The position numbers and the translations under genes were made by a program. A stretch of DNA of 64,000 nucleotides from DATJCV01 sp963707665 (GTDB lineage Bacteria; Pseudomonadota; Gammaproteobacteria; Burkholderiales; Burkholderiaceae_D), in assembly GCA_963707665.1 (NCBI GenBank), contig CAVPQU010000018.1:579802-643801 (forward strand), in the 5' to 3' direction. Below the pieces are notes generated by a model. The model saw only the letters and a program-made list of their open reading frames with translations. It did no database searches and was not told where the DNA came from. Positions 1 to 8,219 of the stretch are shown here, piece by piece (positions within the stretch are counted from its first letter, which is position 1; every line of letters begins with the position of its first letter).

Positions 1-300
1 GAAGTAGCGATAGGCGACGTCGATCGTGATGCCCTGTTCGCGTTCCGCTTCCAGGCCGTCGGTCAGCAGCGACAGGTCGATCGTGTCGCCGACCGTGCGC
101 TTGTGCCTGGAGCGGCCGATGGCATCCAGCTGGTCGGCGAAGATGCCCTTGCTGTCATACAGCAGGCGGCCGATCAGCGTGCTTTTGCCATCGTCCACCG
201 AACCGGCGGTGATGAAGCGCAGCAAGCCCGAGCTGGCTTCGCTGGCGCTGGTGTTGACGTTCTCCGCCGAGTGGTCCGGTCCTGTCAATACGGCGCTCAT
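1..300 (-). CDS. cysN: Sulfate adenylyltransferase large subunit (N-terminal part)
   Basis: GTPase subunit of ATP sulfurylase, which with CysD activates sulfate to APS in the cytoplasm for sulfate assimilation. Only the first 100 residues lie in the window. They carry the P-loop GSVDDGKS at about residues 33-40, followed by the family-typical TLIGRLLYDSK, and the switch region EREQGITIDVAYRYF ending at residue 100. The ATG at 300 overlaps the cysD stop by one base (TGATG), so the two are translationally coupled. The gene continues leftward outside the window. The family assignment is secure. Whether a CysC kinase domain is fused at the C-terminus cannot be seen. Confidence 0.95.
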   Translation of the reverse strand, partial: MSAVLTGPDHSAENVNTSASEASSGLLRFITAGSVDDGKSTLIGRLLYDSKGIFADQLDAIGRSRHKRTVGDTIDLSLLTDGLEAEREQGITIDVAYRYF

Positions 301-1254
301 CAGAAATATCCTTCCTTCTTGCGTTTTTCCATCGAAGCTTCGGAGGTCTGGTCGTCGGCGCGGGTGGCGCCGCGCTCGGTGATTTGCGTGATCGCCGTTT
401 CGGCGATGATGGCCTCCACGGTCACCGCCTCGGAGGCGACCGGGCAGGTGCAGGAAATATCGCCCACGGTGCGAAAGCGCACCATCCGCGTTTCCACCGT
501 TTCGCCTTCGCGCGCCGGCGTCAGCTGGCGTCAGCGGCACCAGCATGCCGCGGCGTGCCATCACCTGGCGCTGATGGGCGAAATAGATCGATGGCAGCGC
601 CAGCTGTTCGCGTCCGATGTATTGCCAGATATCGAGCTCGGTCCAGTTCGAGATCGGGAATACCCGCATGTTTTCGCCCGCATGGACGTGGGTGTTGTAC
701 AGGTCCCATAGTTCGGGCCGCTGCGCCTTCGGGTTCCATTGGCCGAATTCGTCGCGGAAGGAAAAAATCCGCTCTTTGGCACGCGCCTTTTCCTCGTCGC
801 GGCGGGCACCGCCGATGCAGGCGTCGAACTGGTGTTCGGCGATGGTTTCCAGCAGGGTCACCGCCTGCGCCGCATTGCGCGAATCGGTCTGCGGATGGCG
901 CAGGCGCACCGTGCCGCGCCGGATCGATTCTTCGACCGAACCGACGATCAGTTGCTCGCCCAGTTCCGCCACGCGGCGGTCGCGGAAGGCGATCACTTCG
1001 TCGAAGTTATGGCCGGTGTCGATGTGCACCAGTGGAAACGGAAAGCGTCCCGGCCGGAAAGCCTTTTCGGCCAGCCGCAGCAAGACCACCGAATCCTTGC
1101 CGCCCGAGAACAGCAGCGCCGGCTTGCTGCATTCGGCGGCAACTTCGCGCAGGATGTGGATTGCTTCCGATTCCAGCCGCTCCAGGTGGCGGCCGTTCAG
1201 CGACTGCACGCCGCTGGCCGGTTCTGCAAATAGGTTATCGACGACGGTATTCAT
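300..1254 (-). pseudogene. cysD: Sulfate adenylyltransferase small subunit, frameshifted
   Basis: PP-loop ATP pyrophosphatase subunit of ATP sulfurylase (sulfate + ATP to APS). The reading from ATG 1254 carries SGGKDS at residues 50-55, HIDTGHNFDE, GGARRDEEKAR and SNWTELDIWQYI, all typical of CysD. Near 526 the frame slips by one base: after RRGMLVPLTP the expected LTPAREGETVETR lies in the next frame. That frame then runs to the proper C-terminus (FRTVGDISCTCPV, ending KKEGYF) and stops at 300. Removing one base gives about 317 residues, the usual length. The ATG overlaps the cysH stop (ATGA) and the stop overlaps cysN. Because everything else is intact, a sequencing error is a real alternative to inactivation. 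Confidence 0.9.
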
Positions 1255-2006
1255 GCTGTTCTCGGTTTCGCGTGAGGATCGGCCGGGTCGGGCTCGATCG
1301 CTTGCTTGATTCGGACCAGCTTGCCGTCCACCACGTGCAAGCCGCATTCTTTTGACTCCGGCTGCTCCCACCACCAGCGGCCGGCGCGCACATCTTCGCC
1401 GGGGCCGACCGGACGCGTGCACGGCGCGCAGCCGATCGAGCGGTAGCCCTGGTCGTGCAGCGGGTTGTAGGGCACATGGTGGGCATGGATGTAATCCCAG
1501 ACGTTTTGCTCCGACCACGAGGCCAGCGGATTGAACTTGGCCATGTGGTGGGCGGCATCGTATTCTTCGATCGCCAGCTCGCCGCGCGTGATCGACTGGC
1601 TGCGGCGCTGGCCGGTGAGCCAGGCGCGTTGCCCTGCCAGCGCGCGCCGCAGCGGCTCTACCTTGCGAATCCGGCAGCACTCGTGGCGTAGCTCGACGCT
1701 GTCGTAGAACGCGTTCAAGCCGTGCTGGCTGACATAGTCTTGTACCGCGCCCGACTCCGGCTGCCATGACTTGATCCGGTAACCGTAGATTTGCTCGACG
1801 CGCGCCAGCAGCGCCAGAGTTTCCGGGTGCAGGCGCCCGGTGTCCAATGTAAAAATGCCGATGGGCAGGGCGCTGCGCAAGATCAGGTCGGTCAGTACCA
1901 TGTCTTCCGCCGCCAGGCTGGAAGCCAGCACCGCCGGTGAATGATCGATGGCGATGTGCGCCAGCGTGGCCTGGGTCGCGGCGATCAGATGGGCGAGTTC
2001 GCTCAT
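1251..2006 (-). CDS. cysH: Assimilatory adenylyl-sulfate (APS) reductase
   Basis: Reduces APS to sulfite with thioredoxin in the cytoplasm. The 251-residue protein has the PAPS-reductase fold signature LDTGRLHPET near residue 55. Cysteines 110-111 (ECCRIRKVEPL) and 193/196 (GCAPC) form the CC/CxxC set that binds a [4Fe-4S] cluster in the APS-using class. The catalytic C-terminal cysteine is in ECGLH at 221. Presence of all four cluster cysteines argues for APS rather than PAPS as substrate. The start at 2006 (MSELAHL) is chosen because the open frame upstream of it overlaps the permease gene and has no CysH character. First gene of the cysH-cysD-cysN run; the stop overlaps the cysD start. Confidence 0.95.
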   Translation of the reverse strand: MSELAHLIAATQATLAHIAIDHSPAVLASSLAAEDMVLTDLILRSALPIGIFTLDTGRLHPETLALLARVEQIYGYRIKSWQPESGAVQDYVSQHGLNAFYDSVELRHECCRIRKVEPLRRALAGQRAWLTGQRRSQSITRGELAIEEYDAAHHMAKFNPLASWSEQNVWDYIHAHHVPYNPLHDQGYRSIGCAPCTRPVGPGEDVRAGRWWWEQPESKECGLHVVDGKLVRIKQAIEPDPADPHAKPRTA

Positions 2007-2098
2007 GCCGGCTGCCTGTTGCGCCGCAGTGTGACGAATGGTACGAAGGCGAGTCTGGCTGGATGCAGTGGTGGGCGGTGATGCATGGGTACCTCGGA

Positions 2099-2872
2099 TC
2101 AGTAAGCCAGCTTGATGGCAACGCCGGTCAGCATGGTTGCCAGCAGGCCGCGCAGGAATTTCTCGGGGATCGCGTGCGCCGCCAGCGAGCCGATCGTGAT
2201 GCCGGGAATGGAACCCAGCAGCAGCGTCGCCAGCAACTGCCAGTCGATCGAGCCGAGCCACCAGTGGCCCAGTGCGGCGATGGCGGTCAGCGGCACCGCA
2301 TAGGCGATGTCGGTGCCGACGATTTCCGCCGCCGACAGGCGCGGATAGAGCATGACCAGCAAGGTGGCGCCGATCGCGCCGGCGCCGATCGATGAAACCG
2401 TCACCAGCGTGCCGAGCAGGGCGCCGGTGAAAATGGTGAGTGCCGCCAGCGGCCGGCCCTGCAGGTGCCGGTCCGGACGCGCATTCAGCCAATTCAGCAT
2501 GCGCCCCCGAAACAGCAGCGCCACCACCGTGAGGGATACAGAGACGGCAATCGAATAGCGGATGAACTGGCCGATTTCGGGCGTCAGCGCGCCAAAATGG
2601 TTCAATGCCAGCGCCGCCAGCACGGCCGCGGGTAGCGCGCCATACGACAGGCGCCGGACAATCTGCCAGTTGACGGTGCCGGAAAAGCGATGCACGAAGG
2701 TGCCGGAGACCTTGGTGACCGAGGCGAAGGCCAGGTCAGTGCCGACCGCAGCCGATGGCGAGACGCCAAACAGCAGTGTCAGCAGGGGCGTCATCAGGGA
2801 ACCGCCACCGACCCCGGTCAAACCCACCAGCAGGCCGACGGCAAATCCACACGCAATGAAGGAAAGAGTCAT
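2099..2872 (-). CDS. TauE/SafE-family sulfite/sulfonate permease
   Basis: Integral membrane protein of 257 residues with the two-fold repeated TauE/SafE architecture. The first half carries GLTGVGGGSLMTPLL near residues 17-31, and the second half the matching VSSIGAGAIGATLL plus GTDIAYAVPL. About eight hydrophobic segments are visible. Family members move sulfite, sulfoacetate or related organosulfur anions across the inner membrane. It lies just upstream of cysH on the same strand and divergently from cysB, so sulfite export or sulfur-compound transport is the natural reading; the precise substrate is inference. A good ribosome-binding site (GGAG) precedes the ATG. Confidence 0.85.
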   Translation of the reverse strand: MTLSFIACGFAVGLLVGLTGVGGGSLMTPLLTLLFGVSPSAAVGTDLAFASVTKVSGTFVHRFSGTVNWQIVRRLSYGALPAAVLAALALNHFGALTPEIGQFIRYSIAVSVSLTVVALLFRGRMLNWLNARPDRHLQGRPLAALTIFTGALLGTLVTVSSIGAGAIGATLLVMLYPRLSAAEIVGTDIAYAVPLTAIAALGHWWLGSIDWQLLATLLLGSIPGITIGSLAAHAIPEKFLRGLLATMLTGVAIKLAY

Positions 2873-2898
2873 ATCGCTCCATACAAGGAGCGTAAATC

Positions 2899-2921
2899 GT
2901 AATAAACTCCCCCTTTATTAC
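2899..2921. promoter_or_regulatory. Inverted repeat between the permease/cysH unit and cysB
   Basis: Perfect 8-base arms GTAATAAA and TTTATTAC around a 7-base C-rich centre, in the AT-rich divergent intergenic region between the leftward permease/cysH/cysD/cysN genes and rightward cysB. The position and symmetry suit a LysR-type operator, most simply for CysB autoregulation and activation of the sulfate genes. Binding itself is inference. Confidence 0.45.
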
Positions 2922-3008
2922 AAAGTACATAGTATTTATTTGCTTATATGTCTATTTTGTATAGATGAGTCAAATGTACGTGTGCTCCATCGCCATTCAG
3001 GGACTGCA

Positions 3009-3950
3009 ATGAATCTTCATCAACTGCGCTTCGTGCGCGAAGCCGTACGCCAGAATTTCAATCTGACCGAGGCCGCCAAGGCGCTGTTCACGTCACAACC
3101 GGGGGTTTCCAAAGCCATCATCGAGCTGGAGGAAGAACTGGGGGTGGATATTTTCATGCGCCACGGCAAGCGGATCCGCGGCTTGACCGAACCGGGGCGG
3201 GCGGTGCTGCAATCGGTGGAGCTGGTATTGCAGGAAATCGAAAGCCTGAAACGGATTGGCGAGGAATTCGCGGCGCAGGATAGCGGCAGCTTCACGATCG
3301 CCACCACGCATACCCAGGCGCGCTACGCCTTGCCCAAAGTGGTGCAGGCGTTTGCCCTGAAATTCCCGAAGGTGCGGCTGTCGCTGCTGCAAGGCAGTCC
3401 GCGCCAGGTGGCCGAGATGGTGCACAGCGGGCAGGCCGATCTGGCGATTGCGACCGAATCGATCGCCGCCATCGAGGGCCTGATTACGCTGCCGTCATAT
3501 CAGTGGGAACACGTGGTGGTGGTGCCGCCCGAGCATGCGCTGCTGAAATCGAAGGCATTGACGCTGGATGAAATCGCCGGCTATCCGCTGATTACCTACG
3601 ACAGCGCGTTTGCCGGGCGCAGCAAGCTCGATCACGCATTTTCACTGCGCGAACTGAAACCGGACATCTTGCTGGAAGCGATCGACGCTGACGTGATCAA
3701 GACCTATGTCGAGCTCGGCATGGGCGTCGGCATCATCGCCGGCATGGCATTCGATAGCGAGCGCGACGGTGGCCTGCGTGCGATCCCGGTCGGCCATTTG
3801 TTCGGCACCAACGTCTCGCGTGTCGCGCTGAAAAAGGGCGCTTACCTGCGCAGCTACGTCTACACCTTCATCGAGTTGCTGACGCCGACGCTGAATCGCA
3901 AGCTGATCGAGCAGGTCATGACTGGCGAAAAGGAAATGTACGAGTTGTGA
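3009..3950 (+). CDS. cysB: CysB/Cbl-type LysR transcriptional regulator
   Basis: 313-residue LysR regulator with an N-terminal winged helix-turn-helix (MNLHQLRFVREAVRQNFNLT, then AAKALFTSQPGVSKAI) in the form typical of CysB and Cbl rather than generic LysR proteins, and a periplasmic-binding-like effector domain (TTHTQARYALP near residue 100, GMGVGIIAGMAF near 245). CysB senses O-/N-acetylserine and activates sulfur assimilation genes. It is divergent from cysH-D-N and followed by an organosulfur-type operon, so it probably controls both. The start at 3009 is the first ATG with homology; an upstream extension is non-homologous. Confidence 0.92.
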   Translation: MNLHQLRFVREAVRQNFNLTEAAKALFTSQPGVSKAIIELEEELGVDIFMRHGKRIRGLTEPGRAVLQSVELVLQEIESLKRIGEEFAAQDSGSFTIATTHTQARYALPKVVQAFALKFPKVRLSLLQGSPRQVAEMVHSGQADLAIATESIAAIEGLITLPSYQWEHVVVVPPEHALLKSKALTLDEIAGYPLITYDSAFAGRSKLDHAFSLRELKPDILLEAIDADVIKTYVELGMGVGIIAGMAFDSERDGGLRAIPVGHLFGTNVSRVALKKGAYLRSYVYTFIELLTPTLNRKLIEQVMTGEKEMYEL

Positions 3951-4177
3951 TGCCGGGCGGCGGCCTGCGGCTCTTGCCCGGCGCCGTTTCCGATCGCTTG
4001 CACTGGTCGCATCGATACCTCGCTGCTGGTCAAATACCGTCTGAGCTTTATCCGGCCAAACGAGCTTGTGGCGCTCATAGTTAAAAAACGCATAAAGACA
4101 TAACTTTATATTCGTTTTTTATTGGAATGATTCTCAATAGAATCAAGGGCATCTCAACCAACTCGAAGATCGCCAAC

Positions 4178-4720
4178 ATGAGCCGCCTTGCCATTCAAAG
4201 CATTGAGTCCGCACCTGCCGAAGCCAAGGAGCGCCTGCTGACGGCGCAAAAAAACAATGGTTTCCTGCCGAACTTGATCGGTGTGCTGGCGAACGCTCCG
4301 ACTGCGCTGGAAACCTACCAGGTGGTCAGCGCCATCAACGCCCGTACCGGCTTGTCGGCGGCTGAACGCGAAGTAATCCAGATCACCGCCGCGACCCGCA
4401 ATGGCTGCGGCTTTTGCGTCGCCGGCCACACTGCGCTGGCACGCAAAAAACTGGCCATGCCGGAACAGCTGATCGAGGCCTTGCGCGGTACCCAGGCCTT
4501 GAACGATCCCAAGCTGAATGCGCTGGCGCAGTTCACGCTGGCGGTAATCGACCAGAAAGGCCAGGTGGCGGACGCCACGCTGAGCGATTTCCTGGCCGCC
4601 GGCTACACCCAGGCGAATGCGCTCGAAGTGGTGCTGGGCGTGAGCCTCGCCACGCTGTGCAATTACGCCAACAACCTGGCGCAAACCCCAATCAATCCCG
4701 AGTTGCAGGCATTTGCCTGA
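4178..4720 (+). CDS. AhpD-like carboxymuconolactone decarboxylase family protein
   Basis: 180 residues, all alpha-helical in prediction, with the AhpD-type redox motif C77-G-F-C80-V-A-G-H84. In AhpD and relatives the CxxC with nearby His acts in thiol peroxidase or disulfide chemistry; other members are decarboxylases without it. The start MSRLAIQ at 4178 is preferred over an in-frame ATG at 4127 because the extra N-terminus is not family-like. First gene of a rightward operon with a flavoprotein, rubredoxin and ABC importer, downstream of cysB. A role in protecting or reducing the partner flavoprotein is inference. Confidence 0.8.
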   Translation: MSRLAIQSIESAPAEAKERLLTAQKNNGFLPNLIGVLANAPTALETYQVVSAINARTGLSAAEREVIQITAATRNGCGFCVAGHTALARKKLAMPEQLIEALRGTQALNDPKLNALAQFTLAVIDQKGQVADATLSDFLAAGYTQANALEVVLGVSLATLCNYANNLAQTPINPELQAFA

Positions 4721-4808
4721 ACGGCATAAGCCAGGCATCCGTGCAGGGATGCTGGCGGGTGCTGCCGTCGCCATTTTCAATTGAACCGTTCCAACAGGAG
4801 TTGCTGTC

Positions 4809-5942
4809 ATGAGTCAGTCCGAAGCCGCCGTTGCATTGCTGGAGGCGGTGGCCGCGCAGGTTCGCGCCGAGCTGGTGCCGCTGGTGAGCGCGATTGACCA
4901 GGACGGCGTATTCCCCGCCGACTATTTGCACAAGCTCGGCGCGCTCGGTGGCTTCGGCGCCAGCGTGCCGCGCGCCGAGGGCGGGCTCGGACTGACCCTG
5001 GCGCAGCAAATCGACGTTACGACACAGGTAGGCAGCGAGTGCGGTGCGACGGCATTCCTGGTCTGGTGCCAGTCGACTTGTGCCTGGTATTTGCAGCACG
5101 CGCCGAATTTGGCGGTGCGGGAGCGCTACCTGCGGGCGGTCGCCGACGGCCGGCTGTTGGCCGGTACCGGCATGTCGAATGCGGTCAAGCATCTGGCTGG
5201 TTTGGAAAAAATCCAGCTGCAGGCGCGTCGCGACGGCGACGACTACATCGTCAGCGGCAACCTGCCGTGGGTCTCGAATGTCGGCGTCGACCACCTGATG
5301 ATTGTGGCGGCCGCGGTGGAAAATGGCGGCTTCGTGATGTTTGCGGTCGAGGGCGACGCGGCTGGCCTGCACCTGCATGCCTGCCCCGAATTTTCCGGAC
5401 TGGAAGGCACGCGGACCCTGAATCTGCGCTTCAAGGAGGCGCGCATCGGCAGCGACCAGGTGCTGGCACATCCGCATCAGTTTGCCGCATACCTGGCGCG
5501 CATCAAGGCCGGCTTCGTGTTGGGCCAGACCGGGATGGGCTTCGGCGTGATCCAGGGTTCGCTGAAAATCATCCGCGAAAGCAATGTCACGCACGCCGCG
5601 GTCAATGCTTTCCTGGACGACCAGGGCGCCGAACTGGAAGCGGAACTGGCACAACTGAAGGCGCAAGCCGCCGTGCTGGCGCAGCAGGCGCAAAACGGCG
5701 CGGCGCCGGTCCTGGAGGCTTTGAAACTGCGCGCGCGCACTTCCGAGTTGACGCTGAGAGCCGCCAATGCGGCCGTGCTGCATGCCGGCGCCAAAGGCTA
5801 CCTGATGCGGCATCCGGCCCAGCGGCGCTTGCGCGAAGCGGTGTTCGTTGCGATCGTCACGCCGGCGCTGAAGCATTTGCGCAAGGAAATCAGCGACCTC
5901 GAGCAGGCGGCGTCGGCGCCATTGCGCGCGGCGGCGGCGTAA
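4809..5942 (+). CDS. Acyl-CoA-dehydrogenase-like flavoprotein (SfnB/DszC-like)
   Basis: 377 residues with the acyl-CoA dehydrogenase fold: N-terminal helical domain with FGASVPRAEGGLGLTL, the beta domain with TGMSNAVKHL and SNVGVDHLMIV, and a C-terminal helical bundle. Relatives used in sulfur scavenging (SfnB, DszC-type) are FMNH2-dependent monooxygenases rather than dehydrogenases. Immediate coupling to a rubredoxin (TAATG overlap) and to a sulfonate-type importer next to cysB supports an oxygenase role on an organosulfur compound. That reaction is inference; a true acyl-CoA dehydrogenase is the alternative. A ribosome-binding site AGGAG precedes the ATG. Confidence 0.75.
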   Translation: MSQSEAAVALLEAVAAQVRAELVPLVSAIDQDGVFPADYLHKLGALGGFGASVPRAEGGLGLTLAQQIDVTTQVGSECGATAFLVWCQSTCAWYLQHAPNLAVRERYLRAVADGRLLAGTGMSNAVKHLAGLEKIQLQARRDGDDYIVSGNLPWVSNVGVDHLMIVAAAVENGGFVMFAVEGDAAGLHLHACPEFSGLEGTRTLNLRFKEARIGSDQVLAHPHQFAAYLARIKAGFVLGQTGMGFGVIQGSLKIIRESNVTHAAVNAFLDDQGAELEAELAQLKAQAAVLAQQAQNGAAPVLEALKLRARTSELTLRAANAAVLHAGAKGYLMRHPAQRRLREAVFVAIVTPALKHLRKEISDLEQAASAPLRAAAA

Positions 5943-6115
5943 TGGCGGCACCGGTGCAATGGATGTGCGGCCCGTGCGGCTTTATCTATGACGAAGCGGT
6001 GGGCATGCCGGACGACGGGATTCCGCCGGGAACGCCATTTGCCGATATCCCGGATGACTGGGAATGCCCCGATTGCGGCGTCGGCAAGGCCGATTTCTTC
6101 CTGCTTCCGGACTGA
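5942..6115 (+). CDS. Rubredoxin
   Basis: 57-residue one-iron electron carrier. Two CxxC knuckles, MCGPCG near residues 9-14 and CPDCGVGK near 42-49, bind Fe(SCys)4; the linker has GIPPGTPFADIPDDW, the classic rubredoxin loop. The ATG at 5942 overlaps the stop of the flavoprotein gene (TAATG), so the two are made together. Rubredoxin is a plausible electron donor or acceptor for that flavoprotein. The protein is hidden inside a longer non-coding frame and is easily missed. Identity is secure; the partner is inference. Confidence 0.9.
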   Translation: MAAPVQWMCGPCGFIYDEAVGMPDDGIPPGTPFADIPDDWECPDCGVGKADFFLLPD

Positions 6116-6124
6116 GGGGGCCGC

Positions 6125-6949
6125 ATGACGACTGCGACTGGCCCGGAGCGGCCGATTGTCTTGGACGCGCAGCAAATCGAGCTCAGCTACGGCCGTGGCA
6201 AGCAGCCGGCGAATACCGTGTTGCACGATTTTTCGCTGCAGCTGGCGGCCGGTGAAGTGGTCGCCGTGCTGGGCCCGAGCGGCGTCGGCAAGTCCTCGCT
6301 GCTGCGGGTGCTGGCCGGGCTGCAGGTTCCCGACAAGGGCAGCGTGCAGGTGAATGGAGAGCCCTTGCAGGGCCCGCATCCGCGCCTCGGTTTCGTGTTC
6401 CAGGATCCGAGCCTGCTGCCGTGGCTCACGCTGGAGGAAAACGTCGGCTTCGGCCTCGATTTCAAGCATCAGCCACAGATCAGCGTTGCCGAAAAAAAGG
6501 AGCGGGTACGGGCGGCCATCGCCGAGGTCGATCTGCAGCGCGCGGTGGCGCGCTACCCGGCCGAACTCTCGGGCGGCATGGCGCAACGCACCGCCTTGGC
6601 GCGCAGCCTGGCGCGGCAGCCGGAGATCCTGCTGCTGGACGAGCCGTTTTCCGCGCTGGATGAAATTACCCGCAGCGAGATGCAATCGCTGCTGCAGCAG
6701 ATCACGTCGCGCCATAAGACCTCAGCGGTGCTGGTGACGCACGATATCGACGAAGCGCTGATTCTGGCGGATCGCATTTTGCTGATCGGCCGCTACCCGG
6801 GCCGCCTGATCGGCGAGTGGCATATCGACCTGCCGCATCCGCGCGACGAAGTGGCCGCCGAATTGACTGGAGTACGGGTCGAAATCGTGCAGGCATTGCG
6901 CGACGCCCGCCGTACAGCACCTAATCCTGCACACCATTTGAATGCCTGA
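6125..6949 (+). CDS. ABC transporter ATP-binding protein, nitrate/sulfonate/taurine type
   Basis: 274-residue ATPase of an SsuB/TauB/NrtD-type importer. Walker A GPSGVGKSS at 50-58, Q-loop VFQDPSLLPW near 91-100, signature LSGGM at 148-152, Walker B LLLDEPFSALD at 169-179, and a switch His in VTHDIDEAL. The QDPSLLPW form is characteristic of the nitrate/sulfonate/taurine subfamily. It follows the rubredoxin by 9 bases and precedes the binding protein and permease, giving a complete importer. The sulfur context makes a sulfonate-like or other organosulfur solute most likely. Confidence 0.9.
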   Translation: MTTATGPERPIVLDAQQIELSYGRGKQPANTVLHDFSLQLAAGEVVAVLGPSGVGKSSLLRVLAGLQVPDKGSVQVNGEPLQGPHPRLGFVFQDPSLLPWLTLEENVGFGLDFKHQPQISVAEKKERVRAAIAEVDLQRAVARYPAELSGGMAQRTALARSLARQPEILLLDEPFSALDEITRSEMQSLLQQITSRHKTSAVLVTHDIDEALILADRILLIGRYPGRLIGEWHIDLPHPRDEVAAELTGVRVEIVQALRDARRTAPNPAHHLNA

Positions 6950-6980
6950 CACAGGCCGCAGAATAACGACAAGGAAAACC

Positions 6981-8189
6981 ATGAAAAAAAAATCCACACT
7001 CGCAGCCCCGGCCGCCGACGGCCGCCGTCAATTCCTGATGCGTTCCACGGCGCTGGGGGCAATGGGTGCGCTACCGTTGTTGCAAACCGCCAGCCAGGCA
7101 CTGGCGGCCGAGAACAACGAGCCGGTCAAGATCGGCTACCTGCCGATCACCGACGCGGCGCCGCTGCTGATCGCGCACGCCAACAAGACTTTCGAGGCAC
7201 AAGGCTTGCAGGTCGAGAAACCGCGGCTGTTCCGTAGTTGGGCGCAGATCGTCGAAGCATTTCTGAGCGGCCAGGTGAACGTCGTGCACCTGCTGATGCC
7301 GATGACGATCTGGGCGCGTTATGGCAGCAAGGCGCGTGCCAAGGTGGTGGCATGGAACCATATGGAAGGATCGGCTCTGACGGTGCTGCCGGAAATCAAC
7401 CGCTTGAGCGATCTCGGCGGCAAGACGGTGGCGATTCCGTTCTGGTACTCGATCCATAACGTGACGCTGCAGCATTTGCTGCGCGGCCAGGGCCTGGAAG
7501 CGATCAGCGAAGGCAATCCGGGACCGAAGCAGGTGAAGCTGGTGGTGATGTCGCCGGGCGACATGCTGCCGGCGCTGGGCACCAAGCAGATTGCCGGCTA
7601 TACCGTGGCCGAGCCGTTCAACGCGCTGGCGGAAACGCTGAAGGTCGGCAAGATCTGGCGCTTTACCGGCGATATCTGGAAGGATCACGCCTGCTGCGTG
7701 GTGTTCATGCATGAGCGCGACCTCGAGCAGCGTCCGGAATGGGCGCAAAAAGTGGTCAACAGCATCGTCCAGGCGCAGCTCTGGATTCGCGATCACCGCG
7801 ACGAAGCCGCGCGCCTGCTGGCCAAGGACAATCCTGCTCACTACACGCCGCACGCCTACGAGACGCTGGCCCAGGTGCTGGCCCCGCACGAGGAATTGAC
7901 GCCCAAGTACAAGGGATCCGGCGCCGTGCTCCATGCCGAGTGGAATGAGAAGCGAATCGACTTCCAGCCGTATCCGTTCCCCAGCTATACCGAGGAACTG
8001 GTCAAGATGCTGAAGCAGACCACTGTGCTCGGCCGCAACGACTTCCTGCAGGCGCTCGATCCGGCCTTCGTCGCGCGTGATCTGGTGGATGACCGCTTCG
8101 TGAAAAAGGCCATTGCCGATGTCGGCGGGCTGAAGACATTTGGCTTGCCGACTTCGCTTACCCGGCGCGAAACGATTTCGACGAAATAG
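6981..8189 (+). CDS. ABC transporter substrate-binding protein, SsuA/NrtA family
   Basis: 402-residue exported binding protein. The N-terminus has a twin-arginine-like signal (GRRQFLMR followed by a hydrophobic stretch and a likely AxA cleavage near residue 36), so Tat export is probable. The mature part has KIGYLPITDAAPLLIAHANK, the NMT1/SsuA fold start, and HACCVVFMHE. It belongs with the neighbouring ATPase and permease. NrtA-like Tat-exported binding proteins take nitrate, bicarbonate, sulfonates or aromatic sulfonates; the ligand here is unknown. Start at 6981 follows AAGGAAAAC; an earlier in-frame start would overlap the ATPase gene. Confidence 0.88.
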   Translation: MKKKSTLAAPAADGRRQFLMRSTALGAMGALPLLQTASQALAAENNEPVKIGYLPITDAAPLLIAHANKTFEAQGLQVEKPRLFRSWAQIVEAFLSGQVNVVHLLMPMTIWARYGSKARAKVVAWNHMEGSALTVLPEINRLSDLGGKTVAIPFWYSIHNVTLQHLLRGQGLEAISEGNPGPKQVKLVVMSPGDMLPALGTKQIAGYTVAEPFNALAETLKVGKIWRFTGDIWKDHACCVVFMHERDLEQRPEWAQKVVNSIVQAQLWIRDHRDEAARLLAKDNPAHYTPHAYETLAQVLAPHEELTPKYKGSGAVLHAEWNEKRIDFQPYPFPSYTEELVKMLKQTTVLGRNDFLQALDPAFVARDLVDDRFVKKAIADVGGLKTFGLPTSLTRRETISTK

Positions 8190-8219
8190 CGCGCACGGCG
8201 CTCGCATCAGGACCAGATC

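Noticed and set aside
2007..2492. N-terminal extension of CysH to 413 residues
   Set aside because: It overlaps the TauE/SafE permease gene antisense in frame and shows no CysH homology; MSELAHL at 2006 is the natural start.
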